A DNA stretch of 64,000 nt, taken from NCBI GenBank assembly GCA_910576975.1, contig CAJTJY010000018.1, positions 1-64,000 of the forward strand, written 5' to 3'. The DNA comes from an uncultured Lachnospiraceae bacterium. Lineage in GTDB: Bacteria > Bacillota > Clostridia > Lachnospirales > Lachnospiraceae. The notes under the pieces are model-generated. The model worked only from the letters and a program-made list of their open reading frames with translations. It did not search any database and was not told the DNA's origin. The number at the start of each line of letters is the position of its first letter. Positions within the stretch are counted from its first letter, which is position 1. Below, piece after piece: positions 26,905 through 36,050 of this stretch. The position numbers were made by a program, and so were the translations under genes.

Positions 26905-29148
26905 ATGATTAACCAGGCAAAAAACACTTTACAAAAGTTTAAATCAAGATACAAAGCACATCAGACAGAGAAAAGAGAGCGTAAAAATTCCATCGAACGT
27001 AAAAAATTGCTAAAGCCAGAACAAAAAGAAAAACTAATTACCTATTTAAACCGTTATTCCCTGGTATTCCACTACATACTTGCATGCGCCATATGCTTCT
27101 TGATCGAGGTCATATCAAGGCACTCCTTTAGCGACGCCTTTGCATTTATGTTCGACCGCGGGCTTACCTATTTATATAATTCATTGATTGTATTCACCTC
27201 TCTTCACTTAGTATACTTTTTCCGAAGAAGAGCATTAATGCGTACCATCATCAGCGTCGTGTGGCTGTTTCTGGGAACCATCAATGGATGCGTGCTGTTA
27301 AAGAGAGTTACTCCCTTTACCTACACGGATGTAAAGCTGATTAACGACTTGTTTACCATGAAGAGTAATTATTTCAGCAATGGAGAGGCCATCGCCGTCA
27401 TTCTGCTGGTGGCGTCAGTCGTTACAGGAATCATCGTATTGTGGAAAAAAGGTCCCAAATATCAAGGAAAGCAAAACCGGCTGGCAAGCACCCTTGCCAT
27501 TGGCTTATTTGCATTTTTAATCCCCATGGTGACAAATGCGGCAGTCAGCAGCAATATTCTTTCGGACTATTTTGAAAATATTGCACAAGGTTACAAAGAT
27601 TATGGATTTGTTTACAGTTTTTCTGCCAGTGTCATGGACCAGGGCATGACCGCTCCCAGAGATTATTCTCAGGAGGCTGTGGACGCCGCTTTGTCGAAGA
27701 TCGATCAAAAAGATAGCGACGTCGAAGAGCTTCCCAATATTATCTGCGTCCTCTTGGAATCTTTTATAGACCCAAAAGACGTTAAATTTTTAAACTGCTC
27801 CCAAAATCCGATTCCTAATTTTGACCATTTATACGAGAATTTCTCTTCCGGTTATTTGACAGTCCCAGTAGTCGGGGCAGGCACTGCAAATTCAGAATTT
27901 GAAATTCTGACTGGCATGGGAATGCAGTTTTTCGGTCTTGGAGAATATCCTTACAAGACCATCCTAAAGTCCAAATCCTGTGAAAGCATTGCTTCCGACC
28001 TTGGAAATAATTTAGGGTATGGCACCCATGTGGTACACAACAACGGCGGTAATTTCTACAGCCGCAAAAACGCTTTTACGCAAATGGGATTTGACAGCTT
28101 TATTAGCAAGGAAATGATGAATATTCAAGAGTACACGCCTCTGGGCACCTGGCCCACAGACGATATTCTGATCGGCGAAGTGCAAAAAGCTTTAGATTCA
28201 ACAAAACAGCAAGACTTTGTATACACGATCACTGTTCAGGGACACGGCGCTTACCCTGCTGAGAAAGTAATTGAAAATCCTGAAATCACTGTGACTGGGG
28301 CTTCCGATGAAGCTAAAAATAATGAATGGGAATATTATGTAAATCAACTTCACGAAGTAGATAAATTTATTGGCAACCTGATTGAAATGCTCTCTCAGAG
28401 AGATGAAAAGACAATGTTAGTACTTTTCGGTGATCATCTTCCCACCATGGGGCTGACTAACGAAGACATGAAGAGCAACGATATCTTTAAGACAAAGTAC
28501 GCAACCTGGAACAACTTTGGCTCCGAAAAAGTCAACCAGGACTTAACTTCCTACCAGTTACTTGCAAGCATCACCGATCAGGCTGGCATCCACGAAGGCA
28601 CTATGTTCTCTTTCCATCAAAACAATCAATATTCCATAACGGAAGAACAGCGCCAGGATATGAAATTGTTGCAATATGATATTTTATACGGAAAACACTA
28701 TGCTTATCATGGAAAAGATCTTTATCCTGCTTCCGAGTTGCAGATGGGCGTACTAGACGTCACCGCAGAACAGGCAAAAGCTCTGACGGACGGACTGCAT
28801 ATCTATGGCAGCAATTATACCAAGTGGAGCAAAGTGTTTGTCAACGGAACGAAAGTACCCACCTCCTTTATCAGTGATAAAGAGCTTGTGATTTCTTTGA
28901 ACGATCTGGCTGACGGGCTTAACAACCTGGTGGTCAATCAGATGGGCTCTTCGGACACGATATTTAGAAGCTCCAATGTAATTTCTTACTTAAAGCCCGT
29001 AGGAGAGGCGCCCGTGTCTGAAGACGCTGCCACGATAGAAGATACTGTCGAAGAAACGCCAAGCAGCATTGACCGGGCTATCAATCAAGAAGCTGAAACC
29101 GGACTTTCCAACGGCAGCTCTAAATCTTTAGAACTGCCTGTCAGTTAA
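26905..29148 (+). CDS. LTA-synthase-family membrane sulfatase (phosphoglycerol transferase)
   Basis: A 747-residue protein with a basic cytosolic N-terminus, about five membrane helices (residues roughly 55-225) and an extracellular sulfatase-fold domain. Catalytic features of LtaS-type enzymes are present: VLLESF (metal Glu), GAGTANSEFEILTG (Thr nucleophile) and FGDHLP. It probably transfers glycerol-phosphate from phosphatidylglycerol to a lipoteichoic-acid-like polymer. An extra C-terminal beta domain and a low-complexity acidic/Ser tail follow. The start is the ATG after GGAGGGAACTT, 17 codons inside a longer frame. It is monocistronic, ended by palindrome copy C. Confidence 0.9.
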   Translation: MINQAKNTLQKFKSRYKAHQTEKRERKNSIERKKLLKPEQKEKLITYLNRYSLVFHYILACAICFLIEVISRHSFSDAFAFMFDRGLTYLYNSLIVFTSLHLVYFFRRRALMRTIISVVWLFLGTINGCVLLKRVTPFTYTDVKLINDLFTMKSNYFSNGEAIAVILLVASVVTGIIVLWKKGPKYQGKQNRLASTLAIGLFAFLIPMVTNAAVSSNILSDYFENIAQGYKDYGFVYSFSASVMDQGMTAPRDYSQEAVDAALSKIDQKDSDVEELPNIICVLLESFIDPKDVKFLNCSQNPIPNFDHLYENFSSGYLTVPVVGAGTANSEFEILTGMGMQFFGLGEYPYKTILKSKSCESIASDLGNNLGYGTHVVHNNGGNFYSRKNAFTQMGFDSFISKEMMNIQEYTPLGTWPTDDILIGEVQKALDSTKQQDFVYTITVQGHGAYPAEKVIENPEITVTGASDEAKNNEWEYYVNQLHEVDKFIGNLIEMLSQRDEKTMLVLFGDHLPTMGLTNEDMKSNDIFKTKYATWNNFGSEKVNQDLTSYQLLASITDQAGIHEGTMFSFHQNNQYSITEEQRQDMKLLQYDILYGKHYAYHGKDLYPASELQMGVLDVTAEQAKALTDGLHIYGSNYTKWSKVFVNGTKVPTSFISDKELVISLNDLADGLNNLVVNQMGSSDTIFRSSNVISYLKPVGEAPVSEDAATIEDTVEETPSSIDRAINQEAETGLSNGSSKSLELPVS

Positions 29149-29153
29149 AACAC

Positions 29154-29340
29154 AAAGGGGCTGTTCGTACAAATGTATTTGCCTGTTTAAAAGGTCTTGC
29201 CGCTCATGCGGCAAAGACAGAATGCACAAAATTACTCTGAGAAGCTAGCTTCCCAAGATAATATTTGTGCATTTTGTTTTCATTGCTTTGCTATGTAAAC
29301 CTTTTAAACAGGCAAATACATTTGTACGAACAGCCCCTTT
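29154..29340. repeat. Palindromic repeat element (copy C), also a bidirectional terminator candidate
   Basis: A 187-base palindrome between convergent genes. The outer 42 bases (AAAGGGGCTGTTCGTACAAA onward) pair perfectly with the other end. Inside are TTGCCGCTCATGCGGCAA, GAAGCTAGCTTCC and CATTGCTTTGCTATG sub-hairpins. The core matches copy B, but the outer arms are largely different in sequence. Confidence 0.9.
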
Positions 29341-29392
29341 ATTATAGCTCCCCTTTTACTGTGCAAAGATTCTACGCAGATACTGCCCTTTG

Positions 29393-30289
29393 CTACATAT
29401 GGGAATCCACCACGATCCCCTTGATTTCTTCCTCCAGCAGCTTCTGCTGTTCCAAAATTTCCTGCGTATTCCTCACAATCTCCTGCTGTTTTCGCATTAT
29501 GTCGTCCACATTGAGATCTGTATCTGGCAGATAAGATTTTTTCGCTTGCTGCTTTTGCTCATTGAGGTTTTCTTCCACTTGCTGTGCCTGCTTCTCCCGC
29601 TCCAGGCGAGCCTTTTCCTGTTCTGCCTCTTGCTGAACTTTCTCTTCTTTCCCTTCCTTGGCTTCTTCCACAACCTCTTCCAAATCCTTATCGATCTTAT
29701 CAATGGCCTCGTCTTTGATCATGCCGATAATTTCATCACTGGAAGCTTTCAAGGAAGCTTCTTGCGCCTTTGTAGCGTCCACCATGCCATGATGCTTGAG
29801 GTTCTCCTGATTAATCCCCTTGATGCCCTGCGTGGCGGCAGCAATTACCTTGTGCGCTTCCTGATACTGCTTTTTCCATTCCCCTGCTTCCTCATTGAGC
29901 ATCTTTACCTGGGCTTTGTAATCTTCATTATTTTCGTCTGCATACGCTTCTTTCAATTCGTCTTTTTGTTTTCGAATCTCCACTAAATGCTCTGACGCTT
30001 CCTTGGCCGCATCCTTGCTAGACTGTATCTCGTCGCGGCACTCCTGAAGCACAGCGTCTATTTTACCATCTGACTCAAACTGTTTTTTTACAAATTCCAT
30101 GGCTTCCTCCATGGCTTTCTTTTTCTTTTCCTCAATCGGATCCTGAAAAAGGTTCAATTCAGAAGCCTTTAAATTGCCATTCTTAACTTGTGCCTGCTGT
30201 TCCTGCTGAATCGCTTCTTTCTGCGCGACTTGCTCTTTTCCTTTAGAAGTCGCAATGGCATCCGCACTGATTGCATTGTTAACTTTCAT
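29393..30289 (-). CDS. Coiled-coil hypothetical protein
   Basis: A 298-residue, highly charged, Gln/Glu/Lys/Ala-rich protein predicted to be almost wholly helical, with long coiled coils between residues about 55-160 and 195-290. There is no signal peptide or membrane segment; the N-terminus MKVNNAISADAIATSKGKEQ is of low complexity. AGGAGAAAGAG precedes the ATG. I do not recognise the family. It is monocistronic and converges on the LTA-synthase-like gene. A structural or filament role is possible but is only a guess. Confidence 0.65.
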   Translation of the reverse strand: MKVNNAISADAIATSKGKEQVAQKEAIQQEQQAQVKNGNLKASELNLFQDPIEEKKKKAMEEAMEFVKKQFESDGKIDAVLQECRDEIQSSKDAAKEASEHLVEIRKQKDELKEAYADENNEDYKAQVKMLNEEAGEWKKQYQEAHKVIAAATQGIKGINQENLKHHGMVDATKAQEASLKASSDEIIGMIKDEAIDKIDKDLEEVVEEAKEGKEEKVQQEAEQEKARLEREKQAQQVEENLNEQKQQAKKSYLPDTDLNVDDIMRKQQEIVRNTQEILEQQKLLEEEIKGIVVDSHM

Positions 30290-30401
30290 AGCTCTTTCTC
30301 CTTTCCTCTGTCGACCTATAAATTATATCGACATCTTGCAGCGCCTTCGTAAGATTTTTGCGTGAATGACCATTTTTCTGTCTTAAACAGCGCCCCTGGC
30401 A

Positions 30402-30839
30402 TTAAATCACATAATCGAGGTTCCCTTTGACCTCCTGTTCCCACTCCACCATGTCTGCAAGGCTAACCTCGTCGAGCACCCCGTTTATCGCCTCATAGAG
30501 CATCTTCCAAAGACGCAGCGTCACACAATCTCCCTGCCTGAAGCAGTCGTTATGCTCTCCCTCCAAACATGCGACAGGAGCCAGACTGCCCTCGATCTGG
30601 CGCAAAATCATGCCCGCCGTATAATCTTGCGGATTCTTGGCAAGCAAATAGCCGCCTCCAGGTCCCCGCACGCTCTTCACATAGCCGCATTTTTGCAGCA
30701 CAGATATGATCTGCTCCAGATATTTTACTGATATATCCTCTTTCTTCGCCACATCTTTCAGGCGCACTACTTGATCCTTTTCTAAAGCAAGATCAAGCAT
30801 GAGCCGCATTGCATAGCGCCCCTTGGTAGATATCTTCAT
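30402..30839 (-). CDS. Rrf2-family transcriptional regulator (IscR-like)
   Basis: A 145-residue Rrf2 regulator. The winged helix begins MKISTKGRYAMRLMLDLAL and has the wing SVRGPGGGYLLA. Three Cys in ACLEGEHNDCFRQGDC (residues about 94-108) match the Fe-S ligand spacing of IscR, so Fe-S sensing is plausible. The start is the ATG after AGGAGGTG. No isc/suf genes are next to it; it is the last of a PucR-type/CAT-like/Rrf2 run. Confidence 0.9.
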   Translation of the reverse strand: MKISTKGRYAMRLMLDLALEKDQVVRLKDVAKKEDISVKYLEQIISVLQKCGYVKSVRGPGGGYLLAKNPQDYTAGMILRQIEGSLAPVACLEGEHNDCFRQGDCVTLRLWKMLYEAINGVLDEVSLADMVEWEQEVKGNLDYVI

Positions 30840-30867
30840 AAGCACACCTCCTGATATCAGAAAAATA

Positions 30868-31488
30868 TCATACAAGCTGCTGACTCAAATTTTCAAAAAA
30901 CCTCGCCAAATGAACACCGTCCACCAACGCATGATGGCATAGGACGGACACAGGAATCAACGTCCTTTGATCTTGCTTAAAGTATTTCCCCCAGGTAATT
31001 CTCGGGTTGCTGTCCGCTGGCGCCGGAACAGGCTGTACAATGGAGGTATAGCTTAGCCAGGGAAGTGAAGAAATAAAAAACAGCGACATTGCATCTTCCC
31101 CATCATCGATGCCTCCCTGTCCGAGAGCCCGTTTCTGCGCCGCCTGCGCATATGGCAGAAAATCCATATAAGGCATGTCCGCATCCACCTCGCAATATGC
31201 ATAGGTTCCATCTTTGAGCGCCACCGTATAAGAACTGAGGCATTTCTCAAATTCAATGATCTGACCATCTGCAATCCTGTGCCGGAACTCCCTGACGCCA
31301 TTGGCAGCATTGGTAGCCGCATACAAAAAACTATGAAAAAAAGGCCGTTCTTTCTCTTTTATCTCCGTAAGCCATTCCGTAATATCTACGTTAACGGTGA
31401 TTCCCACGTAAGGATACGCCATCGATGAAAAATACGCAAAATGCTCTCTTCTAGCATACTGATTCATGTCAATCACATGATAATTCAT
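30868..31488 (-). CDS. Chloramphenicol acetyltransferase-like protein
   Basis: A 206-residue CAT-fold acyltransferase. The catalytic motif HHALVDGVHLARFF (HHxxxDG, about residue 185) is intact, and the N-terminus resembles type A CATs (ARREHFAYF). True CATs are about 215 residues with tightly conserved sequence; the many divergent genomic homologues have unknown substrates, so resistance should not be assumed. It starts 6 bases after the PucR-type regulator stop. Confidence 0.85.
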   Translation of the reverse strand: MNYHVIDMNQYARREHFAYFSSMAYPYVGITVNVDITEWLTEIKEKERPFFHSFLYAATNAANGVREFRHRIADGQIIEFEKCLSSYTVALKDGTYAYCEVDADMPYMDFLPYAQAAQKRALGQGGIDDGEDAMSLFFISSLPWLSYTSIVQPVPAPADSNPRITWGKYFKQDQRTLIPVSVLCHHALVDGVHLARFFENLSQQLV

Positions 31489-31494
31489 ATCGCT

Positions 31495-32595
31495 TCACCT
31501 TTTGTCTTCTTTCTGTATTCCTGTTTTCTGGTAATTCATATTTGAAATCACCATCAATGCAATCTTAAAAAGCATGGCGTCTTCAAACATGCGGATGTCA
31601 AGCCCTAAGGTCTTTTGAATCCGTTCTAAACGGTAAACCAAGGTATTTCGATGAATGTAAAGCTGCCGCGCTGTCTCTGAAATATTGAGGTTATTCTCAA
31701 AAAACTTATTGATAGTGATGGTCGTCTCCTCATCAAAAGCCTCTGGCACCTGCTCCCCAAATACCTCTCTCAGAAACATTTCGCACAAGCTGGTAGGAAT
31801 CTGATAAATCAAACGACCGATTCCCAGATTACTATAAGATATCGTATCACTGTCCGCATAAAAGATACTCCCTACCTCCAAGGCCATCCTTGCTTCTTGG
31901 TAAGAGCGGGCAATGTCCGGCAAAAGCTCCACGCAATTGCCGTACCCTACCCGGACTTTGACCATCGCCTCCGTCTGAAGATTGTCCACCAGCATCTTTG
32001 CCAATGCCGCTAACTCCTGATCTGAGCCCATCTCACGGACATCTTTCACCAAAATGACAGATCTCTCATCCACTTCCGTCACAAAGTCCCTGGTTCCAGA
32101 CGCAAAGAGATTTTTTATCGTTTCCACCACCACGCCGTCTTTTTTCCCAGATACCTCAATGATAAAAACTACCCGCTGCGCCGCCTCAATATGTAGCTTC
32201 TTAGCCTTATTATACATGTCTACGACAAGCATATTGCCCAATACTATATTCTGAATAAAGCTATTGCGGTCAAACTGCTCCTGATAAGCTCCTACCATGT
32301 TCCGTATCTGGCACACGGCAAGACGGCCAATCATATATGCTTCTTCGCCGCTGGCACGGGCAAGAAGGATATATTCCAGCTCGTGCTCCACCAACACTTT
32401 GAAAAAATGGCATCCTGAAAGCATTTGGCTCTCTGCCATCGATTCTGCAAATAGTTGGATCGCCCCCTCTAAATTGTCCTCTATTTCACAGGTAGACGTC
32501 AGAAGCTTACCCTTATCGCTATACAATGACAAATCTACTCTGGAAATCTCCTTGATCTCCTCCAATATCACTTGTAATTTATGGTTTGATAACAT
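31495..32595 (-). CDS. PucR/CdaR-type transcriptional regulator
   Basis: A 366-residue regulator. The C-terminal PucR helix-turn-helix is clear: NNLNISETARQLYIHRNTLV followed by YRLERIQKTLGLDI. The middle is a GGDEF-like/CdaR sensory region, and the N-terminus resembles the sugar-diacid sensing domain. Such proteins control purine, sugar-diacid or amino-acid catabolism. GAGAGGGATTGTA precedes the chosen ATG. The following CAT-like and Rrf2 genes may be its operon partners. Confidence 0.82.
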   Translation of the reverse strand: MLSNHKLQVILEEIKEISRVDLSLYSDKGKLLTSTCEIEDNLEGAIQLFAESMAESQMLSGCHFFKVLVEHELEYILLARASGEEAYMIGRLAVCQIRNMVGAYQEQFDRNSFIQNIVLGNMLVVDMYNKAKKLHIEAAQRVVFIIEVSGKKDGVVVETIKNLFASGTRDFVTEVDERSVILVKDVREMGSDQELAALAKMLVDNLQTEAMVKVRVGYGNCVELLPDIARSYQEARMALEVGSIFYADSDTISYSNLGIGRLIYQIPTSLCEMFLREVFGEQVPEAFDEETTITINKFFENNLNISETARQLYIHRNTLVYRLERIQKTLGLDIRMFEDAMLFKIALMVISNMNYQKTGIQKEDKR

Positions 32596-32672
32596 TACAA
32601 TCCCTCTCTTATCCCAGAACAATTTTAAAGCTCTATATGGATCAGGCTTTGATCATCCTAATCCCATATGAC

Positions 32673-32710
32673 GAAAAACGGAAGCAACACATTTCTGCGC
32701 TACTTCCGTA
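32673..32710 (-). terminator. Terminator downstream of the ABC ATPase gene
   Basis: Minus-strand ACGGAAG...CTTCCGT stem followed by TTTTCG. Confidence 0.75.
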
Positions 32711-32740
32711 TCATCGTGTCTTATATTATATCTTACTGAA

Positions 32741-33853
32741 TTAGTGGGTAATTGTCAATTCTGTTTCTTTGTCAAATACATGAATCTTATCAATATCCAT
32801 TGCCAGCCTGATGGAGTCTCCAACTCTTGCCGTCGTGCTGGAATTAACTTTCGCTGTCAGGCTTGCTCCATTTACCGTGTAATACAGTAATACTTCAGAA
32901 CCTAATAATTCGTATCCAGTTACCTTTGTATCAAAGATACCGTCGGTATGAGTCTCAAGAGCCAGCTTGGAATCATCAATATCCTCTGGACGGATGCCCA
33001 GGATCACGGTCTTGCCGTTATACTTGCCATTGATGAGCTTCTTAGACTTTGCCGGAGGCAATGTCACGCTGTCTTTGCCAAACTTGAGGATAGCCTTGTC
33101 GCCTTCTATAGCGCAAACCGCATCCATAAAGTTCATCTGCGGAGAACCGATAAATCCGGCAACAAACAGATTATCCGGCTCATTGTATAATTTCTGCGGA
33201 GAATCTACCTGCTGGATGATGCCGTCTTTCAAAACGACGATCCTGGTTCCCAGCGTCATAGCCTCTGTCTGGTCATGCGTTACATAGATAATCGTCGCAC
33301 CCAGTCTCTGATGTAAAGAAGCAATCTCAGCACGCATCTGCACACGAAGCTTCGCATCCAGGTTGGATAAAGGCTCATCCATCAAGAATACCTTTGGCTT
33401 ACGCACAATCGCACGTCCCATGGCAACACGCTGTCTCTGTCCACCAGACAAAGCCTTTGGCTTACGGTCTAACAATTTATCCAAGTCAAGAATCTTAGCA
33501 GCTTCCTCTACTTTTTTCTTGATTTCTTCCTTAGGAACCTTTCTCAGCTTCAATCCAAACGCCATGTTGTCAAATACCGTCATATGCGGATACAATGCAT
33601 AGTTCTGGAATACCATTGCAATATCCCGGTCCTTTGGTTCCACATCGTTTACAACTTTGCCGTCGATGGAGAGCTCTCCGGAAGAAATGTCTTCCAATCC
33701 AGCCACCATGCGGAGAGTCGTAGATTTTCCACATCCAGACGGTCCTACAAAAATAATAAATTCTTTATCCTGAATTTCAAGGTTAAAATCTTTCACTGCT
33801 TCGAATCCATTTGAATATTTTTTGCAAATGTTCTTTAATGATAAACTTGCCAT
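32741..33853 (-). CDS. ugpC: Carbohydrate ABC transporter ATP-binding protein (MsmK/UgpC type)
   Basis: A 370-residue ATPase of the CUT1 sugar class. Walker A GPSGCGKST, Q-loop, signature LSGGQRQRVAMGRA and Walker B VFLMDEPLSNLD are intact; the C-terminal TOBE/MalK regulatory domain (residues about 240-370) has LGIRPEDIDD. It stands alone, without permease genes, as is usual for the shared MsmK ATPases of Firmicutes that energise several sugar transporters. AGGAGGTAATC precedes the ATG. Confidence 0.95.
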   Translation of the reverse strand: MASLSLKNICKKYSNGFEAVKDFNLEIQDKEFIIFVGPSGCGKSTTLRMVAGLEDISSGELSIDGKVVNDVEPKDRDIAMVFQNYALYPHMTVFDNMAFGLKLRKVPKEEIKKKVEEAAKILDLDKLLDRKPKALSGGQRQRVAMGRAIVRKPKVFLMDEPLSNLDAKLRVQMRAEIASLHQRLGATIIYVTHDQTEAMTLGTRIVVLKDGIIQQVDSPQKLYNEPDNLFVAGFIGSPQMNFMDAVCAIEGDKAILKFGKDSVTLPPAKSKKLINGKYNGKTVILGIRPEDIDDSKLALETHTDGIFDTKVTGYELLGSEVLLYYTVNGASLTAKVNSSTTARVGDSIRLAMDIDKIHVFDKETELTITH

Positions 33854-34055
33854 CTTATGATTACCTCCTATGTCTATTCCGCTTTTCAGAATTACTTTAC
33901 TTTCTATATCTTAGCAGACTTTCAGCAAAAATGCTATCTGCAATTATACAAAAAGCCATCTCCTTTCTTGTCATTTCGAACAAGAATAGGATTCTGCCCT
34001 GATATCTTTCGTCATTTTAACGAAATCTCTTATGTTTTCTATACAAACTAACCAA

Positions 34056-34700
34056 TTATAACTTGGAATAGCCAAAACCGTTTACCATTGCCTCCAGCCT
34101 CTGCCCGTTCTTGCAATAAGGACAGTTTGCCGGTTGATATGCTGCATAGCCTGGAATATCGTCTTCCTCGAATGCGCTCTCGATCGGAATCCCCTCTACC
34201 TCTTTCACGGTACTGAATACCGATACCACGCCTGCCACGCTGCCGCCGTAATACCTCAAGGACTCCAGGCTGCGCCGGATCGTCACTCCCGTCGTAGTAG
34301 TTGCCAGAAGCAGCAATACATGTTTGCCCGTTATAGCAGGCTTGACATTGTCACGGAACATGACCTGGTTATTGGCATTTATCTCCGGAGATACCACATA
34401 TACCGTCTTATGCAGGTTTATCGTGGACAAAATATGCCTCTTTTCTAATTCCTCCGATAAGAATGCGCCTATGACCTCCGTACCGTCCATGCACACGATC
34501 GTATCCACCGTCAAGTGGCTGGTAAATTTGCCTGCCAGCACCTTTGCGACTTCTTTTGCCTCATTGATACGAGTCTTTAAGCTGGTAATGTCAATATAAT
34601 AATTGATATGTGAGTGACTGGTGGCAAAATGCCCAGGCAGCGCATGAATCGCTGCCGCATTACTGTCCTTGGAATAAAATTTCATTTGACGTTTTTCCAT
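34056..34700 (-). CDS. PRTase-like protein (orotate phosphoribosyltransferase-related)
   Basis: A 214-residue protein of type I PRTase fold. A hydrophobic strand runs into a TTTTGVTIRRSLESLRYYGG loop in place of the usual PRPP motif, an earlier loop VCMDGTEVIGAFL matches the substrate region, and the C-terminus has a Cys pair (CPYC) not found in PyrE. The acidic residues of the canonical PRPP motif are missing (LLATTTTG), so catalytic activity or substrate may differ from true PyrE. The start is the ATG after GGAGGAGATT. Confidence 0.7.
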   Translation of the reverse strand: MEKRQMKFYSKDSNAAAIHALPGHFATSHSHINYYIDITSLKTRINEAKEVAKVLAGKFTSHLTVDTIVCMDGTEVIGAFLSEELEKRHILSTINLHKTVYVVSPEINANNQVMFRDNVKPAITGKHVLLLLATTTTGVTIRRSLESLRYYGGSVAGVVSVFSTVKEVEGIPIESAFEEDDIPGYAAYQPANCPYCKNGQRLEAMVNGFGYSKL

Positions 34701-34745
34701 AATCTCCTCCATTCTGTGATGCATCCAAAAGAAACAGACGTAACC

Positions 34746-35180
34746 TTATCTGACTCCGGTAGTTCCAAAACCGCCCCGATTCTTATTCTCCAAAGAATCT
34801 GTCTTAGAAAATACAATATGAGGCTGGTTTTCGATTATGCGGAACTGGCAAATCCTGTCATTTTTCTGAATCACTGTATCTCTGGTAGCATACACTGGCA
34901 TCCGCCACATATCTTGATCCCCGCAATAACTTCCGTCTATGATTCCACAGCTATTGACCTGCAAAATGCCATAATTTTGAAACGTGGAACTTCTGGGCAC
35001 CACATGCGCCTCATATCCTTTCGGCAGCTCCATTGCCACTCCCAAGGGAATCAGCTTAAAATCTCCTTCTTTCAGCTCCACAGTCTCGCTTGCCCGCAGA
35101 TCAATCCAGTCTGACTTGCCATCAATATAAGCCAGCTCTTCTATGTCCTCAGTAAAATATTTAATTTTGATTGTCTCCAT
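34746..35180 (-). CDS. dut: dUTPase-family protein
   Basis: A 144-residue trimeric-type dUTPase. The five motifs can be followed: DLRAS (1), VPRSSTFQNYGI (2), GIIDGSYCGD (3), NDRICQFRI (4), RGGFGTTG (5). It hydrolyses dUTP to dUMP and PPi. The region between motifs 3 and 4 has an unusual QDMWRMPVYATRD segment. It is between the lytic transglycosylase and PRTase-like genes, with 45 bases to the latter. Confidence 0.88.
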   Translation of the reverse strand: METIKIKYFTEDIEELAYIDGKSDWIDLRASETVELKEGDFKLIPLGVAMELPKGYEAHVVPRSSTFQNYGILQVNSCGIIDGSYCGDQDMWRMPVYATRDTVIQKNDRICQFRIIENQPHIVFSKTDSLENKNRGGFGTTGVR

Positions 35181-35237
35181 GACTTCTTACTTTCTCCTTA
35201 TGCGCATTCTATCTGTCTTTCGCAAAGAAAGTGACGC

Positions 35238-36023
35238 TTATCCCAGAAGATTCATCACAGCCGGACTGTACCTCATCTCCTGATATGCATAATAGGAGTC
35301 GTCCTGCTTCTCCTGCTCCTGTTTCTCCTGTTCCTGCTTCAATTGTTCCTGCTGCGCCTCTTGAATTTTAGAATACAAGTCAATAAACTGCAGATAATCC
35401 TCGTAAGAAAAAAGCTGATCTAAAATACTCTGGTAATAGCTGTCCTCTACTTCCTGGACAGAAGCGCCCTGGCCTGCCGCACTGATAGAATAGGAACCGC
35501 CTGGGACATCTATTCCCTCATTCATAAAGCGCGTCACTTTCGCCACATAATTCTGCGTCTCTTCAAAAGGCGGTATCCCGCCGTACTTTGCCACATTGTT
35601 ACTTCCTGCATTATATGCAGCCAGCGCAAGGCTTACGTTGCCGTCATACTTATCAAGCATCTGGCTTATGTATTTCGTCCCGCCCATGATATTCTGGTAT
35701 GGATCGTAAGAATCGGTGACGCCAAGCTCCCTGGCCGTTGCCGGCATTAGCTGCATGATCCCCTGAGCGCCCGCCCCGGAAGTTGCATTGGGCCGGAAAT
35801 CCGATTCCGCTTTTGCAATTGCCTTAATAAGATTCTTGGGCACATTATATTTCTGCGCAGCCTCTGAAAAAATCTCTTCCAAGGAAGCTGTCGTCTGCAA
35901 ATAAGAAGAAAAATCTTCTCCCTGACCCACAGAGGAAACGGCTGCCTGCGTCCCTGTGGCGTCTGCGCCTTGTACTGCATTCACTCTCATTGTTCCTGCG
36001 GCTCCTTTCTGATGCTCGTTCAA
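35238..36023 (-). CDS. SLT-domain lytic transglycosylase without signal peptide
   Basis: A 261-residue protein with a soluble-lytic-transglycosylase domain at residues about 55-165: AIAKAESDFRPNATSGAGAQ (catalytic Glu), GIMQLMPATARELG and AAYNAGSNNVAKYGG. It cleaves peptidoglycan to anhydromuropeptides. There is no signal peptide: the N-terminus is Ala/Gly/Gln-rich, and a second ATG at 35990 (MRVNAVQGADAT) is equally plausible. The tail is a Gln/Glu/Lys repeat. Export would therefore need a non-Sec route or lysis. It follows the S1 gene by 27 bases. Confidence 0.88.
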   Translation of the reverse strand: MNEHQKGAAGTMRVNAVQGADATGTQAAVSSVGQGEDFSSYLQTTASLEEIFSEAAQKYNVPKNLIKAIAKAESDFRPNATSGAGAQGIMQLMPATARELGVTDSYDPYQNIMGGTKYISQMLDKYDGNVSLALAAYNAGSNNVAKYGGIPPFEETQNYVAKVTRFMNEGIDVPGGSYSISAAGQGASVQEVEDSYYQSILDQLFSYEDYLQFIDLYSKIQEAQQEQLKQEQEKQEQEKQDDSYYAYQEMRYSPAVMNLLG

Positions 36024-36050
36024 ATTGCTGTTAAAACTTGTTGCTGCAAA

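Noticed and set aside
30868..31488. Chloramphenicol resistance gene
   Set aside because: The fold and HHxxxDG motif fit CAT, but many divergent chromosomal homologues exist and its sequence does not follow a known resistance type; called CAT-like only.
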